From positions 62,001 to 126,000 of the forward strand of contig JAGRDY010000008.1 in assembly GCA_020446815.1 (NCBI GenBank): a DNA stretch of 64,000 bases, written 5' to 3'. Each line of letters opens with the position of its first letter. The stretch's first letter is position 1. Under the pieces are notes generated by a model. It worked only from the letters and a program-made list of their open reading frames with translations, searched no databases and was not told the origin of the DNA. Made by a program: the position numbers and the translations under genes. Below are positions 32,402-41,095 of the stretch, one piece after another. The DNA is from Paracoccaceae bacterium (lineage in GTDB: Bacteria; Pseudomonadota; Alphaproteobacteria; Rhodobacterales; Rhodobacteraceae).

Positions 32402-33462
32402 GCGTTACACGCGACGAAATACTGGTCACCCTTCGCGGCGTCACCGACCCGATCGGCGGGCAGGATATCGTCACTGCCGGGCTTGTCCGTGCGCTGACGG
32501 TCGACGGCGGCACAGTCCGCTTCGTGATGGAAATCGATCCTGCCCGCGCCAAGACGATGGAACCGGTCCGCGCGCAGGCAGAGGCGAGGCTCAGGGCGCT
32601 TTCGGGCGTGCAGTCGGTTTCCATTGTCATGACTGCACATGCCGCCGCCAGTGCGCCCCCTGACCTGAAGATGAAACCGGCGACGCCACAGGGGCCAGAA
32701 AAAATTGCCGGTGTCGACCGCATTTTGGCGATTGCCTCGGGCAAGGGCGGGGTGGGGAAATCCACCGTTGCGGCCAATCTCGCCACAGCCCTGGCGGCTG
32801 AAGGGCGGCGCGTCGGGCTGTTGGACGCGGATGTCTACGGCCCGTCGCAGCCGCGCATGCTGGGTGTTTCGGGCAGGCCTGCCTCGCCGGACGGCAAGAC
32901 CATCCTGCCGCTCCGGAACCACGGTGTCACGCTGATGTCGCTCGGCTTGATGACCCAGGAAAACGAAGCCGTGGTCTGGCGCGGCCCGATGCTGATGGGG
33001 GCCTTGCAGCAGATGCTTTTTCAGGTGCAGTGGGGTGCGCTGGATGTGCTGATCGTCGACCTGCCCCCCGGCACCGGTGACGTGCAGATGACCTTGACCC
33101 AGAAGGCCAACGTCGACGGCGCCATCATTGTCTCGACCCCGCAGGACATCGCGCTTCTGGACGCGCGCAAGGGGATCGACATGTTCAACAAGATGGGCAC
33201 GCCGATCATCGGGATGATCGAAAACATGGCCGTGCATGTGTGTTCCAGATGCGGGCATGAAGAGCACATATTCGGCCAGGGCGGCGTCAGGGCCGAAGCG
33301 GAAAAGCTCGGCGCGCCGTTGCTTGCGGAAATCCCGCTGCACTTCGATATTCGTACTGCCTCGGACGGCGGCGCCCCGATCGTGGTGTCGAAAAGTGCCT
33401 CACCCCAGGCGCAGGCGTTCCGCAATCTGGCGCGCAAGCTTATCGAAACCGGTCAAGCATGA
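32398..33462 (+). CDS. mrp: Mrp/NBP35 (ApbC) family iron-sulfur carrier ATPase
   Basis: A 354-residue P-loop ATPase that binds and transfers [4Fe-4S] clusters to apoproteins. There is an N-terminal MIP18/DUF59-like domain (about 1-85), then the deviant Walker A motif GKGGVGKS, the switch DADVYGPSQPRM and DLPPGTGDVQ, and the cluster-binding pair CSRC in MAVHVCSRCGHEE. Length and layout are standard for bacterial ApbC. Cluster assembly for the several Fe-S-rich formate dehydrogenase proteins encoded around it is a sensible role here, though Mrp may be general. Start and stop overlap both neighbours by 4 nt. Confidence 0.93.
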   Translation: MSVTRDEILVTLRGVTDPIGGQDIVTAGLVRALTVDGGTVRFVMEIDPARAKTMEPVRAQAEARLRALSGVQSVSIVMTAHAAASAPPDLKMKPATPQGPEKIAGVDRILAIASGKGGVGKSTVAANLATALAAEGRRVGLLDADVYGPSQPRMLGVSGRPASPDGKTILPLRNHGVTLMSLGLMTQENEAVVWRGPMLMGALQQMLFQVQWGALDVLIVDLPPGTGDVQMTLTQKANVDGAIIVSTPQDIALLDARKGIDMFNKMGTPIIGMIENMAVHVCSRCGHEEHIFGQGGVRAEAEKLGAPLLAEIPLHFDIRTASDGGAPIVVSKSASPQAQAFRNLARKLIETGQA

Positions 33463-34184
33463 CACTGATACCCACCTTTCCGCCGCTGCTTACAGGTCTG
33501 GCGGCAGGCCCGGCCAACCCTTTTTCGATAGCCATCGATCAGGCGCGTCGCGGGGTGGATTCGGGGCTTCTCACCTGGTCGATCGGCCCCGAACGGCTCA
33601 GGGCGGCGTTGGTGCTGGCCCCGGAAATCGCACTGGAACCGGCGCTGGCGGCGTTTTGTGCGGTAGCGGTCGGATTTCAGAATGCGCTTGGCGTATTGGC
33701 ACCGCCTGAAACAGCGGTCTATCTGGAATGGTCCGGGGGTATCCGCATCAATGGCGGGCATTGCGGCGGGTTTCACATGGCCGCCAGCACGCGCAATCCC
33801 GCGGCCATCCCCGATTGGCTGGTCGTGGGCCTTGATCTCACTCTGTCTCACGCGGCGGAATGGGAACCAGGCGAAACGCCCGACTGGACCGCACTCGATC
33901 AGGAAGGTTGCGGCGACGTGGTGCCGATTGAACTGCTTGAAGCCTGGTCGCGCCATTCGCTGATCTGGTTGAACGAACTGGACGAGCCTGGCGGCCGCGC
34001 CCGATTGCACCGGGAATGGAGCGGGCTGGCCTGGAAACAGGGCGAGACGGTCAGCCTGCCAATCGGGCGCCCGCGCGCCGAAGGCGTCTTTCTGGGCGTT
34101 GACGAAAACTTCGGCATGATCCTGAAAGCCACCGATGGCGACACGCGGCTGATCGCGCTGTCGTCGATTCTTGAAGAGGCCTAA
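33459..34184 (+). CDS. Biotin/lipoate ligase-like protein with DUF4444 domain
   Basis: A 241-residue protein with a biotin/lipoate A/B ligase-type N-terminal domain (about 1-170) and a C-terminal DUF4444/SH3-like domain (about 180-241, GLAWKQGETVSLP...GVFLGVDENFGMIL). In true ligases the segment after the substrate loop carries a catalytic Lys; here it reads INGGHCGGFHM, so ligase activity is doubtful. It begins at the mrp stop (4-nt overlap) and is followed 4 nt later by DUF6505. The position next to formate dehydrogenase genes suggests a specialised, non-canonical role. Confidence 0.75.
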   Translation: MTLIPTFPPLLTGLAAGPANPFSIAIDQARRGVDSGLLTWSIGPERLRAALVLAPEIALEPALAAFCAVAVGFQNALGVLAPPETAVYLEWSGGIRINGGHCGGFHMAASTRNPAAIPDWLVVGLDLTLSHAAEWEPGETPDWTALDQEGCGDVVPIELLEAWSRHSLIWLNELDEPGGRARLHREWSGLAWKQGETVSLPIGRPRAEGVFLGVDENFGMILKATDGDTRLIALSSILEEA

Positions 34185-34188
34185 CCCG

Positions 34189-34668
34189 ATGCTGCTGGCC
34201 CGTGCCATTCATTTCGACGAAAGCGACCGCAACGTCTTTCACAGGCCCGCCAGGACAGGCGAGTGGGCGATCAGCGGAGGGTTCGAGTTTTCCAACTGGT
34301 CCGAAGTTGATTTGACGGGCAAGGCGCGTCAGGCATTCGCCAATGGCTGGCTGGGGGTGGAAACTTTCGGCCGGGTGACTTTCGTCGCGGTAACGCGGAT
34401 CGAACCAGCCGAGTATGAGATGCTCGTCGAGCGACTCGCACAACATTTCGTCGATGTCTACGGCGCGCCCGACATCGCAACCGCACGACCCACAGCCATC
34501 GAGGAACTGGCACAGATGGCCGATCTTTGCGCCGATCACGCACCGAACACCGTGTTGACAGTGATACGTGAACTGACCGATGCCGGGGTGCGTGAACAGT
34601 TCCGTTTCATCGCGGCCAACGAGGCCGGCCTGGATCAGTTCGCCATACACGCCACGCTGGACGAGTAA
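34189..34668 (+). CDS. DUF6505 family protein
   Basis: A 159-residue soluble protein recognised as DUF6505 (begins MLLARAIHFDESDRNVF; has GEWAISGGFEFSNW). Function unknown. ATG 34189 is chosen; the longer frame from 34171 overlaps the DUF4444 gene and lacks a better ribosome-binding site. It is the last gene of the DUF6494-mrp-DUF4444-DUF6505 operon. No cofactor motif or membrane segment is visible. Confidence 0.75.
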   Translation: MLLARAIHFDESDRNVFHRPARTGEWAISGGFEFSNWSEVDLTGKARQAFANGWLGVETFGRVTFVAVTRIEPAEYEMLVERLAQHFVDVYGAPDIATARPTAIEELAQMADLCADHAPNTVLTVIRELTDAGVREQFRFIAANEAGLDQFAIHATLDE

Positions 34669-35037
34669 GCGGGCGGCCGTATCGACTGACCGGCTCAAGT
34701 TTGATCACCGGATCTGGAAACCCACCCGGAACCGTCAATTCGCCTGTATCGCGTTTGGTCCGCGCGATTGCCGGCGCGCGCGGAGGCGATCCTGACCTAT
34801 GGGGCGCGGGCTTTATGAGGCAATTTCCGCCAAAGATTCAGTGCGTTGCGAAAACGGTGCCAAATCGCCGCCGCGTGGGGGCGCGTCACGACAGGGGCAT
34901 GCGTTCCGCATGACGATCGCGCGGCGGGCAGCGCCCTTGTCTCCGCGCGAAGGTGCTTTGTTCGGGCGGCCGTCACATGCCGCTGTCGCCTTCCGTCGAC
35001 CGCCGCCGGAAGCGGTCAATCGTCGGAGCCTTTGGAA
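34669..35037. other. Convergent intergenic region between DUF6505 and tupA
   Basis: These 369 bp separate two gene sets that point at each other. The open frames inside are short and have unnatural, Arg/Pro/Ser-rich composition. No T-tract terminator, tRNA or repeat was recognised. Confidence 0.4.
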
Positions 35038-35841
35038 TTACTGGGCGACCGCATTGAAGGTAAACAGCTGCTGGCCGTCGAGTTTGTAACCCTCGATCAG
35101 TTCCCTGGCCCTATCACTGGTCAGCCAGTCTTCCAGCTTGCGGGCGGCTTCGGCCTTTACATGCGGCTGCTTTTGCGGGTTGATCGGCAGATAGGCATAT
35201 TGGTTGAACAGCGCGGGATCCCCCTCGAAGATCAGCACCAGATCACCCTTGTTGGCGAAATTGAGCCAGCTTGCCCGGTCCGAAAGGATATAGGCGTCAA
35301 GGCCGGCAGCCGTGTTCAGCGCGGCACCCATTCCGGCGCCAACCGCCTTGTACCAGGCACCCGCGGGGACGATGCCCGCCGCTTTCCAAAGCGCCAGTTC
35401 CGCCTTGTGGGTGCCGCTGTCATCACCGCGGCTGACAAACGGGGCCTTTGCGGTTGCGATTGCCGTCAGTGCTTCTGTTGCCTTGTGGGCCGCGCCCGCG
35501 CCTGCCGGATCGCCGGAGGGGCCGACGATGATGAAATCGTTATACATGATCTCGCGCCGGTGTGTCGCATTCCCGGCGGCGACAAAGGCATCTTCGGCAG
35601 CGCGGGCGTGGACCAGAACCGCATCGACATCGCCCGCCTCGCCAAGCTTGAGCGCCTGCCCGGTGCCGACGATCAGAAGTTGAACATTGATCCCGGTGTC
35701 GGCTTCGATCTGCGGCAGCAGAATCTCGGCCAGGCCGGAATTGGCGAAAGATGTGGTCACCGCCATTTTCAGGTCTTCGGCACTGGCGGCAATGGCAAAG
35801 AAAAGTGCTGACAGGCTCAGAACCAGCGTTTTCAGTCTCAT
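35038..35841 (-). CDS. tupA: Tungstate ABC transporter substrate-binding protein
   Basis: A 267-residue periplasmic binding protein with a signal peptide (about 1-21, cleavage after ASA). Mature residues begin EDLKMAVTTSFANSG, the TupA family signature, with the oxyanion-binding region DDSGTHKAE further on. TupA is highly selective for tungstate over molybdate in characterised systems. It is the last gene of tupB-tupC-tupA, overlapping tupC by 4 nt. Its place among formate dehydrogenase genes implies that one or both enzymes use tungsten, or can. A molybdate role is less likely from the sequence type. Confidence 0.87.
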   Translation of the reverse strand: MRLKTLVLSLSALFFAIAASAEDLKMAVTTSFANSGLAEILLPQIEADTGINVQLLIVGTGQALKLGEAGDVDAVLVHARAAEDAFVAAGNATHRREIMYNDFIIVGPSGDPAGAGAAHKATEALTAIATAKAPFVSRGDDSGTHKAELALWKAAGIVPAGAWYKAVGAGMGAALNTAAGLDAYILSDRASWLNFANKGDLVLIFEGDPALFNQYAYLPINPQKQPHVKAEAARKLEDWLTSDRARELIEGYKLDGQQLFTFNAVAQ

Positions 35842-36554
35842 GGTAAAAGATCTCCGTTGATATGAGCTTTGGCTTCGTTTGTCTTCGGGGTGTCGAAGAA
35901 TTCCGCACGGGAGCCGGTTTCATGCAGGCGACCGTGCCAAAGGAACAGGATGTCATCGGCCAGACGGCGCGCCTGTCCGATATTATGGGTGGACATGACC
36001 ATTCGTGTGCCCGCATTTCGGGCACCGATCAGAATTGTCTCGATCTCGGCCATGGACTTGGTGTCAAGGCTGGCGCAGGGCTCATCCAGAAACAGCACTT
36101 CGGGCTCACGGATCAGCGCGCGCGCCAGTGCGAGTTTTTGCTTTTCGCCGCCCGACAGCACCAGTGCGGGCAGATCAAGCATTGCTCCGAGCCCGACATT
36201 TTCGGCCTGCGCGGCTGCGGCAACGCGCGCCTTGGCCTTGCTCACACCGTCGAGAAAAAGCGGATAGGCTATGCAATCGACCACCGAACGGCGCATCAGG
36301 ATCGGGGTTTGAAAGACAAAGGCCTGGCGGGCACGCGCGGTTTGCTGGCCGGTATGCCAGCGGATCGACCCGCGCCGGATGCGCTCGATCCCGTGCATGG
36401 CCCGCAACAGCGAGGTCTTGCCCGCCCCGTTGGGCCCCAGGATGATGGTGATCCCGCGGCCCGCCAGCGTCAGGCTGATCGGTCCGAGAATACGCCGGCC
36501 GTTTCGCCGCAGTTCTACGCCATCAAGGCACAGGGGCAGAATTGACGTCACCAC
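35838..36554 (-). CDS. tupC: Tungstate ABC transporter ATP-binding protein
   Basis: A 238-residue ABC ATPase. Walker A is GPNGAGKTS, the signature LSGGEKQKLALARAL, Walker B VLFLDEP, and the H-loop MSTHNIGQ. It energises uptake by TupB. It overlaps both tupB (7 nt) and tupA (4 nt), so the three are one operon. The gene order permease-ATPase-binding protein differs from the common tupA-B-C order. Confidence 0.9.
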   Translation of the reverse strand: MVTSILPLCLDGVELRRNGRRILGPISLTLAGRGITIILGPNGAGKTSLLRAMHGIERIRRGSIRWHTGQQTARARQAFVFQTPILMRRSVVDCIAYPLFLDGVSKAKARVAAAAQAENVGLGAMLDLPALVLSGGEKQKLALARALIREPEVLFLDEPCASLDTKSMAEIETILIGARNAGTRMVMSTHNIGQARRLADDILFLWHGRLHETGSRAEFFDTPKTNEAKAHINGDLLP

Positions 36555-37252
36555 CGGCTTTCCCTTTCGGTACGGGTCAGCATGTGCAGCGTCAGGTTGA
36601 CCGTGATGGCCAGCGCGATCAGCACGAAACCCAGTGCGAGCGCCAGTGCGAAATCCCCCTTGCCGGTTTCCAGCGTGATCGCCGTGGTCAGAACCCGCGT
36701 CGCATGGTCGATATTGCCGCCCACGATAATGATCGCGCCTACTTCACCGATGGCGCGCCCGAAGCCCGCCAGCGAAGCGGTCAGCAGCGCCCGCCTTCCG
36801 TCCCAGAGCAGCGCCTTGATCCGTTGCAGCCGCGTGGCGTTGAGCGAAATCAACAGGTCGTGGTAATCGGCCCAAAGTTCCCGGATGGCCTGATGCGAAA
36901 TCGACGCGATGATCGGCGTGATGATGATCACCTGCGCGATCACCATTACGGTCGGCGTGAAGAGCAATCCGAAAACACCGAGCGGGCCGGCGCGTGAAAA
37001 CAGCACATAGACGATCAACCCCACGACCACCGGCGGCAGGCCCATCAGCGCATTCAGGAGCGCAATGACAATCCGCCGCATCTTGAACCGATTCACCGCG
37101 AGCCACGCCCCGAAGGGCAGGCCGATCGCCGAAGCGACAACCGTCGCACCCAAGGAAACCTCGAGCGATCTGGCGGTTATCTCGACGAGATCGGCATCGA
37201 ACGAGGCCACGAGTCGGGCAGCCTCCCTGAGCCCTTTCAAGATGTCATTCAT
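36548..37252 (-). CDS. tupB: Tungstate ABC transporter permease
   Basis: A 234-residue inner-membrane permease with about five or six membrane segments and the binding-protein-dependent permease EAA-type loop in RRALLTASLAGFGRAIGEVGAIIIVGGNI. The length and the N-terminal EVSLGATVVASAIGLPFG segment match TupB. It is the first gene of tupBCA and diverges from fdhD. The 258-bp gap upstream holds the GGAC-N5-GTCC palindrome found also at the fdh promoter, so tungstate uptake and formate dehydrogenase may be co-regulated. Confidence 0.88.
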   Translation of the reverse strand: MNDILKGLREAARLVASFDADLVEITARSLEVSLGATVVASAIGLPFGAWLAVNRFKMRRIVIALLNALMGLPPVVVGLIVYVLFSRAGPLGVFGLLFTPTVMVIAQVIIITPIIASISHQAIRELWADYHDLLISLNATRLQRIKALLWDGRRALLTASLAGFGRAIGEVGAIIIVGGNIDHATRVLTTAITLETGKGDFALALALGFVLIALAITVNLTLHMLTRTERESRW

Positions 37253-37330
37253 TCAATAACTTTCACGGCGGGGGCAAGGCGTTTTCCCCTGGCTCAGGAT
37301 TAACTAGCGGGGCAGAAATGGGGCAAAAAG

Positions 37331-37375
37331 GGACAAATTGGGGGTAGCGCCTAATTCATACTGGACAATTTGTCC
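37331..37375. promoter_or_regulatory. GGAC-N5-GTCC operator between tupB and fdhD
   Basis: TGGACAA-T-TTGTCCA at 37362-37376 is a perfect palindrome containing GGAC-AATTT-GTCC (37363-37375). A half-conserved copy, GGACAAATT then GGGG, lies at 37331-37343, its centre 32 bp away (about three helical turns). The arms GGACAAATTG and CAATTTGTCC of the two copies are also exact complements. The site lies between divergent tupB and fdhD and matches the pair at 29195-29249. Confidence 0.65.
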
Positions 37376-37510
37376 ATGTCGGCATTTATCCCAAAACACC
37401 GGCCCTGGCACCCCGGAATCCGGCCTGGCAGGGGCTCTTTTTGCGCCCCGCCGCCCCTTGAAACTGCCGGTTCCGCCCTCCAAGATGCAGGTTGGACAGG
37501 AAAGCCCCGG

Positions 37511-38383
37511 ATGACGATCAAATTCCCCATAATGCCACGGCCGGACGATCCGCATCTGACACGGCGGGTTTCGGGTACCGATCATTCCGGCGCGGTGACA
37601 GAGATTTCGGTTGTGGAAGAAAGGCCGCTGACCATCTTTCTCAACAGTCAGGAAATCGTCACTGCAATGACCATCGGCGACTACCCCGAATATCTTGCTC
37701 TGGGGTTCTTGCGCAATCAGGGGATGCTCCGGGCCGATGACGTGATAACCGGCATCGATTTCGATGCCGAAATAGAGACGGTGGTCGTGCGGACCCGTCG
37801 CAAGACCTCCTATGAGGAGAAGGTCAGGAAAAAGACCCGCACCTCCGGCTGTGCGGTCGGCACCGTATTCGGCGACATGATGGAAGGGCTGGAAGGGCTG
37901 GTATTGCCCCGGGCAGAGCTGCGGACAAGCTGGCTTTATGCGCTGGCCCGGGAAATCAACACCACCCCCTCGCTTTACCTTGAAGCCGGCGCCATTCATG
38001 GCACCGTTTTGTGCCAGGCGGACAAACCTCTTGTCTATATGGAGGATGTCGGACGTCATAATGCCGTCGACAAGATTGCGGGCTTCTTGTTCCAGAACTC
38101 GGTGTCGGCCGGTGACAAGATTCTTTACACAACGGGGCGGTTGACCTCTGAAATGGTGATCAAGACCGCTTTGATGGGTATTCCGATCCTCGTCTCGCGC
38201 TCCGGTTTCACCGGCTGGGGGGTCGAGATCGCGCGCCAGGTCGGACTGACCCTGATCGGCCGGATGCGCGGGCGGCGTTTTGTCTGTCTGAGCGGGGAGG
38301 AGCGGCTGCTCAGGGACGCCGATCCCGGCAACATCGACGATGAGGCGCCAAAACACCGGCGCAAGGGTGCCGCAGATGGCTGA
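37511..38383 (+). CDS. fdhD: Formate dehydrogenase sulfurtransferase FdhD (FdsC-like)
   Basis: A 290-residue FdhD protein, which passes sulfur to the bis-MGD cofactor of formate dehydrogenase before insertion. Family segments are VEERPLTIFLN, EYLALGFL, MEDVGRHNAVDK, and TTGRLTSEMV. E. coli FdhD has a CxxC pair; here only Cys114 is present in RTSGCAVGT, as in the FdsC type of Rhodobacter capsulatus. ATG 37511 has AGGAAAG upstream; the longer frame from 37370 crosses the operator and is rejected. Its stop overlaps mobA by 8 nt, starting an fdhD-mobA-mobB-moeA operon. Confidence 0.92.
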   Translation: MTIKFPIMPRPDDPHLTRRVSGTDHSGAVTEISVVEERPLTIFLNSQEIVTAMTIGDYPEYLALGFLRNQGMLRADDVITGIDFDAEIETVVVRTRRKTSYEEKVRKKTRTSGCAVGTVFGDMMEGLEGLVLPRAELRTSWLYALAREINTTPSLYLEAGAIHGTVLCQADKPLVYMEDVGRHNAVDKIAGFLFQNSVSAGDKILYTTGRLTSEMVIKTALMGIPILVSRSGFTGWGVEIARQVGLTLIGRMRGRRFVCLSGEERLLRDADPGNIDDEAPKHRRKGAADG

Positions 38384-38990
38384 AATTCCCGGCATCATTC
38401 TTGCCGGCGGTCGCGCGACCCGAATGGGCGGCGGCGACAAGGGGCTGAAGCTGGTCGGCGGCAGGCGGCTGATCGACCATGTGATCGCGCGTCTTGCCCC
38501 CCAATGCGGGCCGCTTGCGCTTAATGCCAATGGCGATCCGGCGCGGTTCATTGATCTCGGGCTGCCGGTATTGCCGGACAGCCTGCCGGATCACCCGGGA
38601 CCGTTGGCCGGGGTTCTCGCAGGGCTTGACTGGGCATGCGAACAGGGAGGCGAGGCCATCGTGACCGCCGCCGCCGACACGCCGTTCTTTCCCACCGATC
38701 TTGTTGCGCGGTTGCGCGCGGCCGCCGGGCCATCCGGTCTGGCGCTGGCGGCAACACGGGACGCGGCGGGCAAGTCGAGACGGCAGCCGACATTCGGCCT
38801 TTGGCCGGCGGCCCTGCGCCATGACCTGCGCGCCGCGTTGAAAGGGGGCCTGCGCAAGATCGTTCATTGGACGGATCAACACGAGGCGGGCACCGCCGCC
38901 TTCGCCGACACGCCCTTTGATCCGTTCTTCAACGTCAACACGCCCGAGGATATCATCGAGGCGGAAAACCTGCTCGAGTCGCTGGCATGA
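38376..38990 (+). CDS. mobA: Molybdenum cofactor guanylyltransferase
   Basis: MobA attaches GMP to molybdopterin to make MGD, the cofactor form needed by both formate dehydrogenases here. The 204-residue sequence has the nucleotidyltransferase motif LAGGRATRMGGGDKGL at the N-terminus, the metal-binding AAADTPFFP and the FNVNTPED segment near the end. ATG 38376 follows normal family length. It overlaps fdhD upstream and mobB downstream. Confidence 0.93.
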   Translation: MAEIPGIILAGGRATRMGGGDKGLKLVGGRRLIDHVIARLAPQCGPLALNANGDPARFIDLGLPVLPDSLPDHPGPLAGVLAGLDWACEQGGEAIVTAAADTPFFPTDLVARLRAAAGPSGLALAATRDAAGKSRRQPTFGLWPAALRHDLRAALKGGLRKIVHWTDQHEAGTAAFADTPFDPFFNVNTPEDIIEAENLLESLA

Positions 38991-39487
38991 AAGTATATGG
39001 TGTCACTGGCTGGAAAAATTCGGGCAAGACCGGGCTGATGGAGCGCCTGGTGGCCGAAATCACCGGGCGGGGCTTGCGTGTGTCGACCATCAAGCACGCC
39101 CATCACTCCATCGATGTCGATCAGCCGGGACGTGACAGTTTTCGGCACCGCGCCGCGGGTGCACATGAGGTCATTCTCGCCTCGCCCCGCCGCTGGGCCT
39201 TGATGCATGAATTGCGCGGCGCCGACGAGCCGCCGCTTGCCGCGCTGCTGGAGCGACTCGCCCAGGTCGATCTGGTGCTGGTCGAAGGCTATAAATCCGG
39301 CCCCCACCCAAAGATCGAAACCCACCGCGGCGCAAACCCCCAGCCACTGCTGGCACGAAAAAACCCCACGATCCGGGCCGTGGCCTCGGACACACCGATG
39401 GACGATCTCCACCTTCCGGTGTTCGATCTGGACGATACCGTAGCTATCGCAGATTTTGTCCTGACCGAGGCGGGGTTGACGGAATGA
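38987..39487 (+). CDS. mobB: Molybdopterin-guanine dinucleotide biosynthesis protein MobB
   Basis: A 166-residue GTP-binding protein that assists MGD formation. The P-loop is GWKNSGKTGL near the N-terminus, and the family segments IKHAHHSIDVDQPGRDSFRH and LVEGYK are present. Overlaps of 4 nt with mobA and moeA indicate one transcript. Confidence 0.93.
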   Translation: MKVYGVTGWKNSGKTGLMERLVAEITGRGLRVSTIKHAHHSIDVDQPGRDSFRHRAAGAHEVILASPRRWALMHELRGADEPPLAALLERLAQVDLVLVEGYKSGPHPKIETHRGANPQPLLARKNPTIRAVASDTPMDDLHLPVFDLDDTVAIADFVLTEAGLTE

Positions 39488-40758
39488 CTGGCACCCCCCT
39501 TGTGCCACCCCGCCTGCGCGACGATTGCTTTGCCATGCCGCAGGGCGTTTCCTGGGTGCCGGTGGATACCGCCCTGGCCCGGCTCAGGGCTGTCCTGACG
39601 CCCATGACGGGCGTGGAATCGGTCACGGCCATTGACGCCTCGGGGCGGGTTCTGGCCGCCGATTGCATCGCCCGCCGGTCGAACCCGCCCCGGCCCAATT
39701 CCGCCGTTGACGGTTATGGTTTTGCCCATTCCGCGACCGGCAGGGGTGTGCAGCGCCTGCCGCTGGTTGCGGGGCGTGCGGCGGCGGGACAACCCTTTGA
39801 CGGTGCCGTTCCGGCCGGATCGGCGATCCGCATCCTGACTGGCGCGATACTGCCCGACGGGGTGGATACCGTGGTTCTGGAAGAAGACTGCGCAAGCGAT
39901 GGCAGGATTGTCGTCTTCGACGGGCCGGTCAAACCCCGCGCCAACACGCGAACCGCCGGCGAAGATGTCAAACAAGGGGAAATTGCCCTGACTTCGGGTC
40001 ATCGGCTTCGCCCCCCCGATCTTGCGCTGCTATCGGCGCTGGGCATTGCCGCCGTCACGGTCTTTCGCCCGCTTCGCGTCGGCGTGCTGTCCACCGGAGA
40101 CGAGATCATCGGTGATCCATCGCAGGATGCGGCCCCGCATCAGATTTTCGACGCGAACCGGCCGATGCTTCTTGCCCTGGCCCAAAGCTTGGGCTGCACG
40201 CCTATCGATCTGGGCCATGTCCGCGACGACCCGGCTCTGATCAGGGACAGGCTGAACCAGGGCGCCACCCTGGCCGATGTGATTCTCACATCCGGGGGCG
40301 CATCCGCCGGGGACGAAGATCACATCTCGTCTCTCTTGCGCAACGAAGGCACGCTGTCGAGCTGGCGCATCGCGATGAAGCCGGGCCGGCCCCTGGCGCT
40401 CGCCCTTTGGCAAGGCATTCCGGTTTTCGGCCTGCCGGGCAATCCGGTTGCCGCGCTTGTCTGCGCGCTCATCTTCGCGCGCCCGGCGTTGTCGTTGATG
40501 GCGGGCGCGGGTTGGCCGAAACCACAGGGCTTCGCGGTGCCCGCGGCGTTCAGCAAATCCAAGAAGGCGGGCCGGCGGGAATACTTGCGGGCGCGGATCG
40601 ATGCCGATGGGCATGCGGAGGTTTTCGCCTCGGAAGGGTCGGGCAGGATCAGCGGATTGTCGTGGGCGACCGGCCTGGTCGAACTGCCGGACGCGGCGCT
40701 GGAGGTTCGGCCCGGAACACCGGTCTGCTTCCTGCCTTATGGCAGCTTCGGGATGTGA
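39484..40758 (+). CDS. moeA: Molybdopterin molybdenumtransferase
   Basis: A 424-residue MoeA that inserts the metal oxyanion into adenylylated molybdopterin. Domain motifs include RPNSAVDGYGFA (usual form SAMDGYA), ILTGAILPDGVDTVV, VGVLSTGDEI and GGASAGDEDH with a later KPGRPLALA. It is the last gene of fdhD-mobA-mobB-moeA and converges on the TusA-like gene with 24 bp between. With tupBCA next door it completes uptake and insertion of tungsten or molybdenum for the formate dehydrogenases. Confidence 0.93.
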   Translation: MTGTPLVPPRLRDDCFAMPQGVSWVPVDTALARLRAVLTPMTGVESVTAIDASGRVLAADCIARRSNPPRPNSAVDGYGFAHSATGRGVQRLPLVAGRAAAGQPFDGAVPAGSAIRILTGAILPDGVDTVVLEEDCASDGRIVVFDGPVKPRANTRTAGEDVKQGEIALTSGHRLRPPDLALLSALGIAAVTVFRPLRVGVLSTGDEIIGDPSQDAAPHQIFDANRPMLLALAQSLGCTPIDLGHVRDDPALIRDRLNQGATLADVILTSGGASAGDEDHISSLLRNEGTLSSWRIAMKPGRPLALALWQGIPVFGLPGNPVAALVCALIFARPALSLMAGAGWPKPQGFAVPAAFSKSKKAGRREYLRARIDADGHAEVFASEGSGRISGLSWATGLVELPDAALEVRPGTPVCFLPYGSFGM

Positions 40759-40782
40759 CCGCGTTGCGGGTCTGTGAAGGGT

Positions 40783-41010
40783 TCAGCCCCGGCGGATCAG
40801 ATAGAGCTGCACCGGTCCTTCCTCTCGGCTCTCCAGCAGTTCATGACCCGCCTCGGTGCAGAAATGCGGGACATCCACAACCGCAGCCGGGTCAGTGGTA
40901 ATCAGGCGCAGAATCTTTCCCGCGCCCATGCTTTTCAGGCGCTTGCGCGCCTTGAGTATTGGCAAGGGGCATAAAAGCCCGGTTGCATCGATTTCCTGAT
41001 CCCAGGTCAT
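40783..41010 (-). CDS. TusA-like sulfur carrier protein
   Basis: A 75-residue TusA/SirA-family protein with the active-site Cys14 in LLCPLPILKARKRL. Such proteins carry persulfide sulfur from cysteine desulfurases to tRNA thiolation or molybdenum cofactor sulfuration. ATG 41010 gives the normal family length; TTG 41040 is an alternative. It lies divergent from the NAD-dependent formate dehydrogenase and convergent with moeA, so delivery of sulfur to FdhD is plausible. The central DPAAVVDVPHFC segment is typical. Confidence 0.85.
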   Translation of the reverse strand: MTWDQEIDATGLLCPLPILKARKRLKSMGAGKILRLITTDPAAVVDVPHFCTEAGHELLESREEGPVQLYLIRRG

Positions 41011-41095
41011 CAGGCAGGAAATAGGCGCTTTGCCAATCAATGTCTATTGACACCACGCCGCCCATGACAAGTAATGCCTCTGGAAATGCCAATAT

